Positions 46,225 to 56,492 of a DNA stretch of 64,000 nt are shown here, in pieces. The position numbers and the translations under genes are program-made. Origin of the DNA: an uncultured Bacteroidota bacterium (GTDB lineage: Bacteria > Bacteroidota > Bacteroidia > 2-12-FULL-35-15); contig CAINDA010000035.1 in assembly GCA_903847205.1 (NCBI GenBank), positions 248,001 through 312,000 on the forward strand, read 5' to 3'. Every line of letters starts with the position of its first letter. Position 1 is the stretch's first letter. Below the pieces are notes generated by a model, which was not told the DNA's origin, searched no databases, and worked only from the letters and a program-made list of their open reading frames with translations.

Positions 46225-47756
46225 TATTCCCATTCAATAGTAGCAGGCGGTTTAGAGCTGATATCATACACCACCCTGTTAATGCCTTTTACTTTATTTA
46301 TTATTTCGTTTGATACTTTTCCTAAAAAATCATACGGCAGATGACACCAGTCGGCAGTCATACCGTCAGTTGATGTTACAGCGCGCAGAGCAACAGCATT
46401 TTCATACGTACGCTCATCCCCCATTACGCCTACAGACTGCACCGGAAGAAAAATAGCACCTGCCTGCCAAACATCATTATACAATCCTGAAGTTTTTAAA
46501 TTGTCAATAAAAATATGATCTACTTCCTGAAGGATGCGGATTTTTTCTTTTGTTATGTCTCCTAAAATACGGATAGCAAGCCCCGGCCCCGGGAAAGGGT
46601 GGCGGTTTAAAATAGCATCATCAATATGAAGTGATTTCCCGACTCTCCTCACTTCATCTTTAAATAAAGTGTTCAAGGGCTCAACAATTTTTAATTTCAT
46701 AAAATCGGGAAGGCCGCCGACATTATGATGTGATTTAATTGTAGCTGATGCGCCGCCATTTACTGAAACAGATTCAATTATATCCGGGTAAATGGTGCCC
46801 TGTGCAAGCCATTTAACATCTTGAATTTGTTTTGATTCGTCATCAAATACATCGATAAATACTTTACCAATTGCTTTTCTTTTTTTCTCAGGGTCGCTGA
46901 GGCCGGCCAGTTCAGAATAAAAACGTTCCTTCGCATCAACGCCTTTTACATTTAAGCCCATGTGCCGGTATGATTCCAGCACATTTTCAAATTCATTTTT
47001 ACGAAGCAGACCGTTATCAACAAAAATGCAGTATAAGTTTTTGCCGATTGCTTTGTGAAGCAAAACAGCTGCAACACTTGAATCAACTCCTCCGCTTAAT
47101 CCCAAAACTACTTTATCAAGGCCTATTTTTTGTTTTAAATCAGCAACGGCAGTTTCTACAAATGAATCAGGAGTCCAGTTTTGAGAACAGCCGCAAATAG
47201 TCACACAAAAGTTTTTAAGCAGTATGCTTCCTTCCGATGTATGATAGACTTCGGGATGAAATTGAATTCCGTAAGTCTGCTCACCCAGCACCTGATAACC
47301 TGCAAATTTTACATCTTTTGTTCCAGCAGTAATTTCATAATTATCAGGAATTTTAGTAATGGTATCAGCATGACTCATCCAAACCTGTGAATTATTGCTT
47401 ACTCCTTTGAACAATTCAGTACCTTCTTTTATGAAAGATAAATTAGCCCGTCCATATTCGCGGTGCTTTGATGGAAGAACTTCGCCTCCAAATTTCTGAG
47501 CCATTAACTGCGCCCCGTAGCAGATACCCAATAATGGCAGTCTGCCTTTAAATGCAGATAAATCCGGGTTAGGCGATTCGCTATTGCGAACTGAAAAAGG
47601 ACTTCCAGATAGTATCACACCTTTTATACTTGATGTGATTTCCGGAATTTTATTAAAGGGGTGAATTTCGCAGTACACATTGAGCTCTCTTACTCTGCGC
47701 GCTATCAGCTGTGTGTATTGAGAACCAAAATCGAGAATTAAAATTGTTTCCTGCAT
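46224..47756 (-). CDS. guaA: GMP synthase (glutamine-hydrolysing)
   Basis: 510 residues. Converts XMP to GMP with ATP and glutamine-derived ammonia. The N-terminal class I amidotransferase domain has the triad C79 ('GICYGAQ'), H167 and E169 ('FHPEV'); the ATP pyrophosphatase domain carries the P-loop SGGVDSS (221-227); the C-terminal dimerisation domain ends with the typical 'KPPATIEWE'. Normal length. Cytoplasmic. Divergent from the oligopeptide-binding lipoprotein gene. Confidence 0.97.
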   Translation of the reverse strand: MQETILILDFGSQYTQLIARRVRELNVYCEIHPFNKIPEITSSIKGVILSGSPFSVRNSESPNPDLSAFKGRLPLLGICYGAQLMAQKFGGEVLPSKHREYGRANLSFIKEGTELFKGVSNNSQVWMSHADTITKIPDNYEITAGTKDVKFAGYQVLGEQTYGIQFHPEVYHTSEGSILLKNFCVTICGCSQNWTPDSFVETAVADLKQKIGLDKVVLGLSGGVDSSVAAVLLHKAIGKNLYCIFVDNGLLRKNEFENVLESYRHMGLNVKGVDAKERFYSELAGLSDPEKKRKAIGKVFIDVFDDESKQIQDVKWLAQGTIYPDIIESVSVNGGASATIKSHHNVGGLPDFMKLKIVEPLNTLFKDEVRRVGKSLHIDDAILNRHPFPGPGLAIRILGDITKEKIRILQEVDHIFIDNLKTSGLYNDVWQAGAIFLPVQSVGVMGDERTYENAVALRAVTSTDGMTADWCHLPYDFLGKVSNEIINKVKGINRVVYDISSKPPATIEWE

Positions 47757-48063
47757 GCGCGCAAAGATATAAAAGCCCAGCGAAATGATGAAATTAATAA
47801 CAGAAAGTATTTACAAAGCCCGCATAACCTCTCCAAAGCTGAGGAACGGCTTCCTTTTACGGCGTAAACTTAACTTGTGCGATAGTTCTCCTCCCCTGCC
47901 GGAAGGCAGTGAAGGATTTTTTTTGATATTGTTTAAAAAGCTGTTGGTAATTGAAATGTATTTTATCATTTTGCCACTGAATGATTTTCTAAACTTGAAC
48001 TTGGAAAAGTTTACCCTTTCGAATAAATGGATTCTTCGAAAAATAAATCTCCTGAAAAATATT
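47757..48063. other. Intergenic region between guaA and the binding-protein gene
   Basis: About 307 bases, open in frame with the downstream gene from 47785 but not credible as its N terminus: it lacks a signal sequence and contains a CTGCCGGAAGGCAG hairpin with a GGAA loop, near 47897-47910. The lipoprotein signal begins only at 48064. Confidence 0.5.
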
Positions 48064-49701
48064 ATGAAAAAGTCCGTACTATATCTTTTAACTGCCTTGC
48101 TGTGTCTGTCATGTTCATCTGTAAGTAAAAAAAATAAGGATACACGTACTGTTTTTAAGTATAATGAAATGGGCAGTATCGCTTCTCTTGATCCGGCTGC
48201 AGCCCGCTCGTTTGAAAACATCTGGGTAATAAATCAGCTGTATAACGGTTTGGTGCAGATGAACGACTCATTACTTGTAAAGCCTTCTATTGCACAATCC
48301 TGGGACATTTCCAAAGATGGCTTAACATATACTTTCAATTTAAACAGCAGCGTGTTTTTTCATGACGATAAATTTTTAGCCGGCGGAAAAGGACGCAAAG
48401 TTACGGCCGGCGATTTTGTTTACAGCTTTAACCGTTTGTATAACGGCACTGTTTCCAGCGCTGTATCACTGCTTTCAAATGTTGATACAATTAACCAAAA
48501 AGGTTTTATTGCCAGAGATGACAGCACTTTTATAATTCATCTAAAAAAACCGTTTACGCCGTTTTTAAGAATCTTAACGATGAAATATTTTTCTGTTATT
48601 CCGAAAGAAGCAGCAGAAGGATACGGTGAAGATTTTCGCAGAAACCCTGTGGGCACAGGCCCTTTCAAATTTAAAATGTGGGAAGAAGGCTCGAAAATAG
48701 TACTTGTTAAAAACGAAAATTATTTTGAATTTGAAGGAAAGAACCGGCTGCCTTATCTGGATGCGGTTTCTATTAGTTTTATTAAAGATAAAGAAACATC
48801 ATTTTTAGATTTTCTGCAAGGCAGCCTTGATATGGTTTCAGGTATTGATGCAATCAATACTGATCAGGTGCTAAGCCCTGAAGGGACATTGAAAGATGAT
48901 TATAAAAATAAATTTAAAATGCAGGCTCAGCCGTATCTCAAAACTGATTATTTAGGTTTTTTGATTGATGAAAATCTGCCAGCAGTAAAAAATTCGCCTT
49001 TGAAAATAAAAGCGCTGCGACAGGCCGTAAATTATGGTTTCGACCGCAGAAAAATGATTAAATATCTGAGAAAAAACCTCGGCATTCCGGCGGTAAACGG
49101 GTTCATTCCTGCGGGCCTGCCTTCTTTCGGCAACGGCAGCGTGAAAGGCTATGATTATAATCCTGATAAAGTGAGGGAACTGATGATTGAAGCTGGTTTT
49201 CCGGGCGGTAAAGGACTGCCGGAAATTTCGATGGCAACCACTGAATTATATTTAGAATTAGCAGAATATATTCAGTCGCAGCTGGCTGAATTCGGGATTA
49301 AAATTAAAATTGATGTGCAGAAAGCTTCAGTATTATCTGAAGCTGTTGCTAATGGAAAAGTTAATTTCTTCCGTAAATCCTGGGTAGCAGATTATCCTGA
49401 TGAAGAAAACTTTTTGTCATTATTCTACACAAAAAACTGGAGCCCTAAAGGTTTTAACTACACACATTACAGCAGTTCGAAGTTTGATTTGCTGTATGAA
49501 AAATCACAGGAAGAATTGAATGATGCTATTCGTTACGGCCTGTACCGGCAGATGGATCAGCTGCTGATTGACGATGCGCCTGTCGTTCCTTTGTATTATG
49601 ATCAGGTAGTGAGGCTGGTGCAGAATAATATCAGCGGATTGACATCTAATTCAATGAATATGCTTTCGCTGAAGAAAGTTAAAAAAGAGCAGGAGCATTA
49701 G
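48064..49701 (+). CDS. Oligopeptide/solute-binding lipoprotein (SBP family 5)
   Basis: 545 residues from the ATG at 48064. Lipoprotein signal peptide with lipobox LSC (cysteine at 17). It then shows the family 5 extracellular solute-binding pattern of DppA/OppA: 'MGSIASLDPAAARSFENIWVINQLYNGL' in part, 'LTYTFNLNSSVFFHDDKF', 'VTAGDFVYSFNRL', 'PVGTGPFKFK', 'LRQAVNYGFDRRKMI' and 'APVVPLYYDQVVRLV'. Binds oligopeptides or similar solutes for an ABC importer, at the outer leaflet of the inner membrane or in the periplasm. No permease or ATPase genes adjoin it, so its transporter is elsewhere. The 93 residues available upstream in frame are not part of it. Confidence 0.88.
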   Translation: MKKSVLYLLTALLCLSCSSVSKKNKDTRTVFKYNEMGSIASLDPAAARSFENIWVINQLYNGLVQMNDSLLVKPSIAQSWDISKDGLTYTFNLNSSVFFHDDKFLAGGKGRKVTAGDFVYSFNRLYNGTVSSAVSLLSNVDTINQKGFIARDDSTFIIHLKKPFTPFLRILTMKYFSVIPKEAAEGYGEDFRRNPVGTGPFKFKMWEEGSKIVLVKNENYFEFEGKNRLPYLDAVSISFIKDKETSFLDFLQGSLDMVSGIDAINTDQVLSPEGTLKDDYKNKFKMQAQPYLKTDYLGFLIDENLPAVKNSPLKIKALRQAVNYGFDRRKMIKYLRKNLGIPAVNGFIPAGLPSFGNGSVKGYDYNPDKVRELMIEAGFPGGKGLPEISMATTELYLELAEYIQSQLAEFGIKIKIDVQKASVLSEAVANGKVNFFRKSWVADYPDEENFLSLFYTKNWSPKGFNYTHYSSSKFDLLYEKSQEELNDAIRYGLYRQMDQLLIDDAPVVPLYYDQVVRLVQNNISGLTSNSMNMLSLKKVKKEQEH

Positions 49702-49735
49702 ATTTGAATTAGGCGAAAACCAGAAAATATTTTTT

Positions 49736-51846
49736 TCAAATTCTAACGCCGATCAAAAGAATATCATCCACCTGTTCAATATTTCCTTTCCAATCATTAA
49801 TTGTTTTTTCAAACACAATTTTCTGTTCGTTCATGGTTTTGCTGCTATTGGCCAACAGCAATTCTTTCAATTGCTTGTATTTGAATTTTTTCCCTTTTAA
49901 TCCTCCGAACTGGTCGGCATAACCATCTGTAAATGTATATACAATATCGCCTTTATGCAGCTCTATTGTATTTAATGTAAAAGGTTTCAACTCCCCATAA
50001 TAGTTGCCTACAGGCATTTTGTCCGGTTTAAATTCAATAATTTCATTTTTACGAATAATCCATAAGGGATTATTTGCTGCTGAAAAATGCAGCAGAGAGC
50101 TATTAAAATCATACACGCACACTACTGCATCCATACCATCTTTACTTTCAGATTCGGCTCCTTCAGGATTTAAGGAATGCGTAATTTGATAACGGACGTA
50201 ATCTAATATTTTTCAGGCGAGTCAATGTGCTTTCCAACAATGGCTTCATTTAAAAACGACATATTCAACAAACTCATAAAAGCACCGGGAACACCATGAC
50301 CTGTACAATCAGCGGTGATTATTACAAACTTATTATTGATAATATTTGCAGAATAAAAATCACCGCTGACAATATCTTTCGGTTGAAAAAAAACAAAATG
50401 TTCAGGGAGGTGCTCGTTTAAAAAATCCTGATTCGCCAGCAAAGCATATTGAATCCGTTTTGCATAAATAATACTATCTGTAATACCTTTATTTTTTTCT
50501 TCAATGATTAATTTTTGACTGCTGATCTCAGTTTTTTGTTTTTCTAAAACTAAATTCGCTTTTTGTTTGATTTTATATCTGTTAAATAAAAGCAAAACCA
50601 TTAATAATAGCAGCACAATACCGCCGAGTGATGAATACAATTTTAATCTTTGTTTTTTAAATGCTGTTTCTTTTAATGCTTTATCCGTTGTTAACAGCTT
50701 AATATCGGTTTCTTTTTTTTCTGTTTCATATTTTACATTTAACTCGTTGAGTTGTTTTATGCTTTTATTATTAAATATACTATCATGCGTATTAAAATAC
50801 AATTTATAATATTCAAGAGATTTGTCATAATTTTTAGTTAACTCATATACCTTTGAAAGGCTGCTGTAACATGTGCTTTCGATGTCTCGAAATCCAATTT
50901 CTTTTGTAATTGACAAGCTTTTATTCAAGTAAATTACTGCATTGGTATAATCTTTAATTCCCTTGTAGCAATCGCCGATGTTTTGAAGAATGATCGCTAC
51001 GCCATTTTTGTCGCCGATTTTTGTCCGCGTATCTAAAGCTTCAAAAAAATAATTTAATGCTTCTCTCGTTTTTCCTTGTCTATTGTAAACATTTGCAATA
51101 TTATTAAGCAAAACAGCTATTCCCCTTTTGTGTTCTATTTTTTTAAACAGTGCTAACGAATGCTGATAATAATCTAATCCAAGAGAATCATTATTCTGGT
51201 CTATATAAATATTTCCGATGCGGGCCATGGCATTAGCTGTTTGACTTTTATCATCAAGCTGCTGAAAGATTGCTAATGCCTGCTTTGTATATTTTATTGC
51301 ATCCGGGTAATCTAACCTATCAGTGTACAAAACACCAATATTTAATGTTGCTGTGGCACAGCCTAGTTTATTTCCGATTGCCTCCTGCATCTTTAATGAT
51401 TTGAGATAATATTCTGTAGCCTTCAGGAAATTGCCCTTATCACGATATACATAACCTATGATGTTGAGTACATTCGCTATACCTTTTTCATTGCGATTTT
51501 GTTCTTGTATTTTTTGAGACTGCAAAAATGTTTCAATGGATTGATCATATAAACCTTTATAAAAAAAAGTGAATCCTTTATTGTATAATGCATCTGCCAA
51601 CCCTGCGCTAAAATTTAATTTTACAGAAATGGTCTTGGCCATATCTGCATATTTCTCCGCTTCTTCCAGGCTGGAAGAGGCCAGAGCAGAACTTAAGCGA
51701 TTTAAAATATTTACTTTGTTTGTATCTTCAATAGAAGCACCCAGAATATTTTTCAAAGAATCTATTTTAATGTTTTGCGAAAAAGCAAAACAATAAATCA
51801 AATTCACGATAACAAAGCATAAAAGATATTTTGAGTTTTTTTTCAC
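49736..51846 (-). CDS. TPR / membrane / SpoIIE-type PP2C phosphatase, frameshifted
   Basis: Third member of the phosphatase family in the window. Signal peptide 1-23, TPR array (about 40-360), coiled coil, transmembrane helix (about 402-422, LGGIVLLLLMVLLLF), coiled coil, then a SpoIIE/PP2C domain with DCTGHGVPGAFMS. The first frame stops at 50203 just after 'DSPEKY'. At a run of five A on the coding strand (50209-50213) one extra A would continue as EKILDYVRYQITHSL and join the second part (from about 50208 to 49736), which holds 'KDGMDAVVC', 'TFTDGYADQFGG' and 'DDILLIGVRI'. As sequenced, the catalytic domain is split and probably inactive. Confidence 0.85.
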
Positions 51847-51934
51847 GCTGTTAGTTTAATAACCCCCGGCTAAGGTACACTGGGGAATAATAAAAATCAG
51901 AAATAGCAATTCTTTCCGCTTTTGATATATATTC

Positions 51935-53452
51935 CTAAAACTGCAGATAAATAGGCATAACCTGGTCGGCCTGTTTCACCTGAATTACAATCCAGATAAA
52001 GAGAAGCAGAATAAGAATGCGTCCTGCTAAAGTAATTTCCGAAAGAAAATTTATTGATAAATACTCATAGGACTTTGGGACAAAATGAAAAACGTATCCC
52101 AGCAGCATGATGCCAAACACTGTGCCGTAAGCGGAAAGCATAGGAACAAAAGCTGCGGCATTAAAATTTGTAAAAATCTGCGTGATGATAACTCCCGCAT
52201 CATGGAAGGATGAAGCTTTAAAGAAAATCCAGCAGAAGCAAACAAAATGAAACGTAAGTATCACTCCCAATATTTTAATAAGCCTTGAACTAAAAACCCT
52301 TAGGATAGATGCTTCACGAAAGGCACTGTATTTAACAAGCAGCGACACCCGCAGTTTATCAAAAGCAAGCGCAAGGCCATGCATCCCGCCCCAGACAATA
52401 AAATTAAATGATGCGCCATGCCATAAACCGCCTAAAAGCATTGTTATCATCAAATTGATATACTGCCTGAATTTCCCAACCCTGTTGCCGCCAAGCGATA
52501 TATATAAATAATCTTTCAGCCAGGATGATAAAGAAATATGCCACCTTCGCCAAAATTCTGTAATGCTGCTTGATTGGTATGGAGAATCAAAATTTTCGTT
52601 TATGGTAAAGCCCATCCACTTCGCCATACCTATGGCCATATCGGAGTAACCTGAAAAATCGCAGTAGATAACCATTGCATAACCGTAAACACCAAGTAAA
52701 CATTCAATCCCTGAATGGCGGGACGGGTCATCAAAAATGTACTGCACATAATTTACATAGATGTAATCCGAAATAACAACTTTCTTGAAAAGCCCGCCCA
52801 ATATGAGGTACAAGCCTTTTGCAATATCTTCTTTACTGATAAAAATGTCCTGCCTAATCTGAGGTATAAAATCAGATGCCCTCACAATGGGCCCCATCAC
52901 AAGCTTTGGAAAGAAGGAAAGAAAAAAGCAGTAATCAAAAAAGCTCTGCACGGGTTTAAATTTTCCGCGGTACACATCAATTGTATAACTCAAATTTTCG
53001 AATGTGTAAAAAGAAATGCCGATGGGCAGAATAAGATTCAAAGGTTTAACTGCGCCTTCTTTAAAATTATTAATGATCTCAATAAAAAAATTAGTGTACT
53101 TAAAATAAAAAAGCAGTCCTAAATTGATGATGATGCTGAAAACAAGAATTGCTTTTTTCCGTCCAAGGGTTTTAGAAGTGTATATCCAGTGGGATAAATT
53201 GAAATCAACAACAGCAGACAATAAAATAAATCCGAAATAAAACCCGCATGCTTTATAAAAAAAGTAAAGCGAAAAAATTGTAAAATAAATAACGCGTGTT
53301 AATTTCCGCTTATATAAAAACTGGTAGCCCAAAAGAAATATGCAAAAGAAAAACAGGAAGAACCCGCTGTTAAATAACAAGGGGTCTTTTGCATTATACG
53401 TGAGCTGATGCAGCAGCTTATCTGTATCTATATTAAAATTGAAAAAATTCAA
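51935..53452 (-). CDS. MBOAT-family O-acyltransferase
   Basis: 505 residues, about 11 membrane segments. The MBOAT family (AlgI, DltB type) moves acyl groups to exported polymers. The conserved 'FWRRWHISLSSWLKDYLY' spans 300-317 with H305, and the putative catalytic histidine is H345 in 'GGLWHGASFNF'. 'DFSGYSDMAIGMA' and 'FFPKLVMGPIVR' are also typical. Inner membrane. An AlgJ/AlgX-like partner, often encoded next to it, is not present, so the acceptor is unknown; cell-surface polysaccharide is the usual target. Confidence 0.9.
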   Translation of the reverse strand: MNFFNFNIDTDKLLHQLTYNAKDPLLFNSGFFLFFFCIFLLGYQFLYKRKLTRVIYFTIFSLYFFYKACGFYFGFILLSAVVDFNLSHWIYTSKTLGRKKAILVFSIIINLGLLFYFKYTNFFIEIINNFKEGAVKPLNLILPIGISFYTFENLSYTIDVYRGKFKPVQSFFDYCFFLSFFPKLVMGPIVRASDFIPQIRQDIFISKEDIAKGLYLILGGLFKKVVISDYIYVNYVQYIFDDPSRHSGIECLLGVYGYAMVIYCDFSGYSDMAIGMAKWMGFTINENFDSPYQSSSITEFWRRWHISLSSWLKDYLYISLGGNRVGKFRQYINLMITMLLGGLWHGASFNFIVWGGMHGLALAFDKLRVSLLVKYSAFREASILRVFSSRLIKILGVILTFHFVCFCWIFFKASSFHDAGVIITQIFTNFNAAAFVPMLSAYGTVFGIMLLGYVFHFVPKSYEYLSINFLSEITLAGRILILLLFIWIVIQVKQADQVMPIYLQF

Positions 53453-53639
53453 ATTTGAAAATTTTTATTTTTTTCTGCTGTCACAATTTATATTTTTTTT
53501 CTGGTACTCAGACAAAAAATTATTATAAAATCATTGCATTCCATCAGCAAATTAACGATTATATTTCCTGCATAAAGTCGATAGCAATTATTTATTTGTA
53601 TTTTTATGATTCATATCATAAACCATATTTCAGAAAAAA

Positions 53640-54542
53640 ATGAAAACAAATAAATTTTCAATGCTGCTAACACTTGCCATCAGTGCTGTGTTAATTCTAA
53701 ACTCCTGTAAAAAAAATACTGATACTACAACAGTTACGCCTGCACCTGCTGCACCGCAGCTGATTTTTAAATTCAAGTTTGATTCAACACAAGTCAGGCT
53801 CAATAATTTTGGAACCCCTGCTGCTCTGCCTGCCGGACATTCCGCGCAATCTCCGGTTTTTAATAAAATGAGCGGACATTATATAGAAATGACCCAGACA
53901 GCAAATACTGCTGTAGGCGCAGGAGTTGTTCTTTACCATGCTCCTGAAACAACAGCCGGTGGCAGCAATGCAATTGACTTTTCTAAAGAAACTGCAGTAG
54001 GCGATAATCAAACATTTTTTTCAATCCCTTTAAGTTCGGTAACTCCCGGAACGTATCAATATTTAAGGGTTTCGCTTGCTTATCAAAATTATACTATTAA
54101 ATATAAATCTAACGGCTTTAATGGAACAGGCACCATAGCATCGTTTGTAGGGTTTGATACTTATATCAGTAATTTTAATATCAATACTCAGAACCTGGCA
54201 GTAAATGCAAACAAGCTGCAAGGTTTCTGGGCTTTTGAAACACAGGTGCTGGGAACTTATTACACATCGCAGGGGCAGTCTCCTCCAGGAAGCACAACTG
54301 TTGTAAACCCTTTATCATCCACTTCACCTATACCTGCGGGTTCATGTTTGGCGACCGGAGCTTTTGCTGCCCCGCTGCATATCACAGGCAGTGAAACACA
54401 TGATATCACAATTGTTGTTTCATTATCAACCAATAAAAGTTTTGAATGGAAAGATTCAAACATGGACGGCTTGTTTGAACCGGCAGCCGGCGATACTGTT
54501 GTAGATATGGGTATCCGGGGACTTATTCCTATTGTGCAGTAA
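53640..54542 (+). CDS. Lipoprotein, MbnP-like
   Basis: 300 residues. Lipoprotein signal peptide with lipobox ILNSC (cysteine at 23), a threonine/proline linker, then one beta-rich domain with 'LIFKFKFDSTQVRLNN', 'DFSKETAVGDNQTFFSIPLSSVTPGTY' in part and 'ITIVVSLSTNKSFEW'. The last strands resemble the MbnP-like family found near copper or methanobactin systems, but no metal-binding cluster or partner gene is seen here, so I keep the role open. Encoded divergently from the MBOAT gene. Confidence 0.6.
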   Translation: MKTNKFSMLLTLAISAVLILNSCKKNTDTTTVTPAPAAPQLIFKFKFDSTQVRLNNFGTPAALPAGHSAQSPVFNKMSGHYIEMTQTANTAVGAGVVLYHAPETTAGGSNAIDFSKETAVGDNQTFFSIPLSSVTPGTYQYLRVSLAYQNYTIKYKSNGFNGTGTIASFVGFDTYISNFNINTQNLAVNANKLQGFWAFETQVLGTYYTSQGQSPPGSTTVVNPLSSTSPIPAGSCLATGAFAAPLHITGSETHDITIVVSLSTNKSFEWKDSNMDGLFEPAAGDTVVDMGIRGLIPIVQ

Positions 54543-54623
54543 AATAATTAACAAAAAATCACTGCCCTTTAAAGAAAAATCAAGAGTTGCTGACGTTGCA
54601 ATTTATTATTTCTTGTAAACAGC

Positions 54624-54920
54624 TTAATGCTTTTTATCCTCAACAATTACGAAAATGTCTTCATTGTTACGTTTCATAAGATATTTTTCACGCGCGAATT
54701 TTTCTAATGTTTTGGGGTTGGTAGTAAGTTCCTTTAAATCGGAAGTAATTTGAGTAATTTCCTGAACGAAATAGTTTCTTTCTTCTTCAAGCTGCTTCAC
54801 TTGCTTGCGCAGCGTGATTTGAGAGCCAATATCATTTTTATCAAAAAACACAACCCATACCACCAAGGCAATAATGGTAATCAGGTATTTGTTTTTTATA
54901 ATTTGTAAAATCCTCTTCAT
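54624..54920 (-). CDS. Septum formation initiator (FtsB/DivIC-like)
   Basis: 98 residues: short basic start, one transmembrane helix (about 13-27), then a coiled coil (35-70) and the family tail 'LEKFAREKYLMKRNNEDIFVI' in part, which is the FtsB/DivIC signature (AREKYxMKxxxEdvfxi). It would act in the divisome with FtsQ- and FtsL-like partners. Size is normal. Confidence 0.88.
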   Translation of the reverse strand: MKRILQIIKNKYLITIIALVVWVVFFDKNDIGSQITLRKQVKQLEEERNYFVQEITQITSDLKELTTNPKTLEKFAREKYLMKRNNEDIFVIVEDKKH

Positions 54921-55011
54921 CGAATCAAAATTAGATACAAACGCTTTTTAAAATATAAGGCTGAAAAAAACTTTTCAGCCGGCTTCTGTTCAAAATTAAT
55001 TCAGAACAGTT

Positions 55012-55500
55012 TTATAAACTGTTTTTCAATTGAACCATTTTAATGGCTGTAACTGCAGCTTCATCCCCTTTGTTGCCATGTTTTCCACCTGATCTGTCTT
55101 GTGCCTGCTGCAAGGTATTAGTAGTCAGAAGTCCGAATATTACCGGCTTATTATATTTTAAACTTACATTAGTAACGCCTAGAGCCACTGCCTCGCAGAT
55201 AAAATCAAAATGCCTCGTCTCACCCTGAATCACGCATCCAAGACAGATTACACAGTCAATATTTTTATCCTCACACAATAGCTGCGCTCCAAAAGTCAAT
55301 TCAAAACTTCCTGGAACGTATTTTACAATTATATCGTTTTCTACAACGCCGTTTTCGAGCAATGTTTTTACAGCGCCGTCACGCAGTGCTCCTGTAATTT
55401 CAATATTCCACTCTGCAGTAACAATTCCAACCCGCATGCCGGCGCCGTTGGGAATAGTAACATGATTAAAATCGGATAGGTTTTTCAGTGATGAAGACAT
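55012..55500 (-). CDS. ribH: 6,7-dimethyl-8-ribityllumazine synthase
   Basis: 162 residues. Condenses the ribityl-aminouracil and dihydroxybutanone phosphate to lumazine, the penultimate step in riboflavin synthesis. Motifs: 'VGIVTAEWN', 'VPGSFELTFGAQLL', 'CVIQGETRHFDFICE' with the catalytic histidine, and 'KPVIFGLLTTNTLQQAQDR' in part, 'GNKGDEAA'. Cytoplasmic, forms a capsid-like assembly. It follows a TPR gene on the same strand after a terminator. Confidence 0.96.
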   Translation of the reverse strand: MSSSLKNLSDFNHVTIPNGAGMRVGIVTAEWNIEITGALRDGAVKTLLENGVVENDIIVKYVPGSFELTFGAQLLCEDKNIDCVICLGCVIQGETRHFDFICEAVALGVTNVSLKYNKPVIFGLLTTNTLQQAQDRSGGKHGNKGDEAAVTAIKMVQLKNSL

Positions 55501-55550
55501 GTTTATTTATTTTTTTAATTCAAGTTCAAAGTTTTGGATTTTTTTAAGAC

Positions 55551-55584
55551 AAAAAAAAAGTGAATTTATAAAAAATTCACTTTT
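55551..55584 (-). terminator. Rho-independent terminator on minus strand
   Basis: AAAAGTGAATTT (55556-55567) and AAATTCACTTTT (55573-55584) form a 12-bp stem; on the minus strand it ends in nine T (55551-55559). It separates the TPR gene from ribH. Confidence 0.85.
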
Positions 55585-55608
55585 AACATTATCTTTTCAA
55601 TTTTATTA

Positions 55609-56295
55609 TTAAAGGTTTCCTAACCCCTTTGCACGGCTGATGTATTTATCCATCTCTTTGCCTTCAGCTGTTTCCGCAAATTCGTTTTTGATACGTTCGT
55701 AAAGCTTTACGGCATCTGCGTAATTACCTTTATCCTCATCAGCCATAGCAGCCTTTTTCAGGAAAATAGGAGTAGTGAAATTATTGACGCTTTGTTCTGC
55801 AGCTTTTAAATAAAAAGTTATTGCCTCATCGGTTTTTCCCAGCTCCATATTTGCATCTCCGATAGCGCCTGTAGCTTGAGGACCTACTATTTGATCAGCA
55901 CTGTTAAACTCTTTTAAATGTGAAATTGCTTCTTCGTATTTGCCTTTTTTCAGGTAACAGATTCCTAAATAATACTCCGCTAAATTCCCTGAAGGAGTAA
56001 TGCTGTAGTCATCTGCAATTTGAATAAAACCAAGTGCTGCCGGACCATTTCCGTTCATTGCTTTGTCAATTGAATCTTTGCCGAAAAAATCTTCCGCCTT
56101 AAACATTTCAGTACGTGCTTTGGTCTCTTCACCAGCAACATACCAGTATTTATAAGTAAAGTAACCGCCGACCAAAGCCACAATCACAACAGCAATAATC
56201 ATCAAACTTTTTTTATTCTGTTCAATATAAAGTTCGGTTTTAGAAAACGCCTGTTCAACGTCAACAATTGGTTCTTCATTAATTTGCTTTGCCAT
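55609..56295 (-). CDS. YfgM-like TPR membrane protein
   Basis: 228 residues: cytoplasmic start, one transmembrane helix (about 33-50, LMIIAVVIVALVGGYFTY), then four TPR units (about 80-220) such as 'NLAEYYLGICYLKKGKYEEAISHL' in part and 'GNYADAVKLYERIKNEF'. The layout matches the YfgM/ancillary SecYEG translocon family. Role in substrate hand-over at the translocon is inference. Confidence 0.75.
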   Translation of the reverse strand: MAKQINEEPIVDVEQAFSKTELYIEQNKKSLMIIAVVIVALVGGYFTYKYWYVAGEETKARTEMFKAEDFFGKDSIDKAMNGNGPAALGFIQIADDYSITPSGNLAEYYLGICYLKKGKYEEAISHLKEFNSADQIVGPQATGAIGDANMELGKTDEAITFYLKAAEQSVNNFTTPIFLKKAAMADEDKGNYADAVKLYERIKNEFAETAEGKEMDKYISRAKGLGNL

Positions 56296-56492
56296 ATTTA
56301 TTTAAAATGTAATTTATTGGAATGCAAAAATAAGTTTTTTTTGCAATATCTATAATTTAATTCTTAAATATGCTTTTTGAGTACCCTTTTTCGGTATTTT
56401 TACGGGGCATATCTCTCCAAAACAATCGGATTTATTTTGCAATAAAATCCTGTAAACATAGCTGTTATCAGACAAAAACACTGCAGTAAAAA

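Noticed and set aside
46171-46233. Upstream start of the LysM protein overlapping guaA
   Set aside because: Adds a repeat-encoded tail before a normal signal peptide that starts at 46170.
47785-48063. N-terminal extension of the solute-binding protein
   Set aside because: The lipoprotein signal begins at 48064; the preceding 93 codons have no export signal before it and contain a hairpin.
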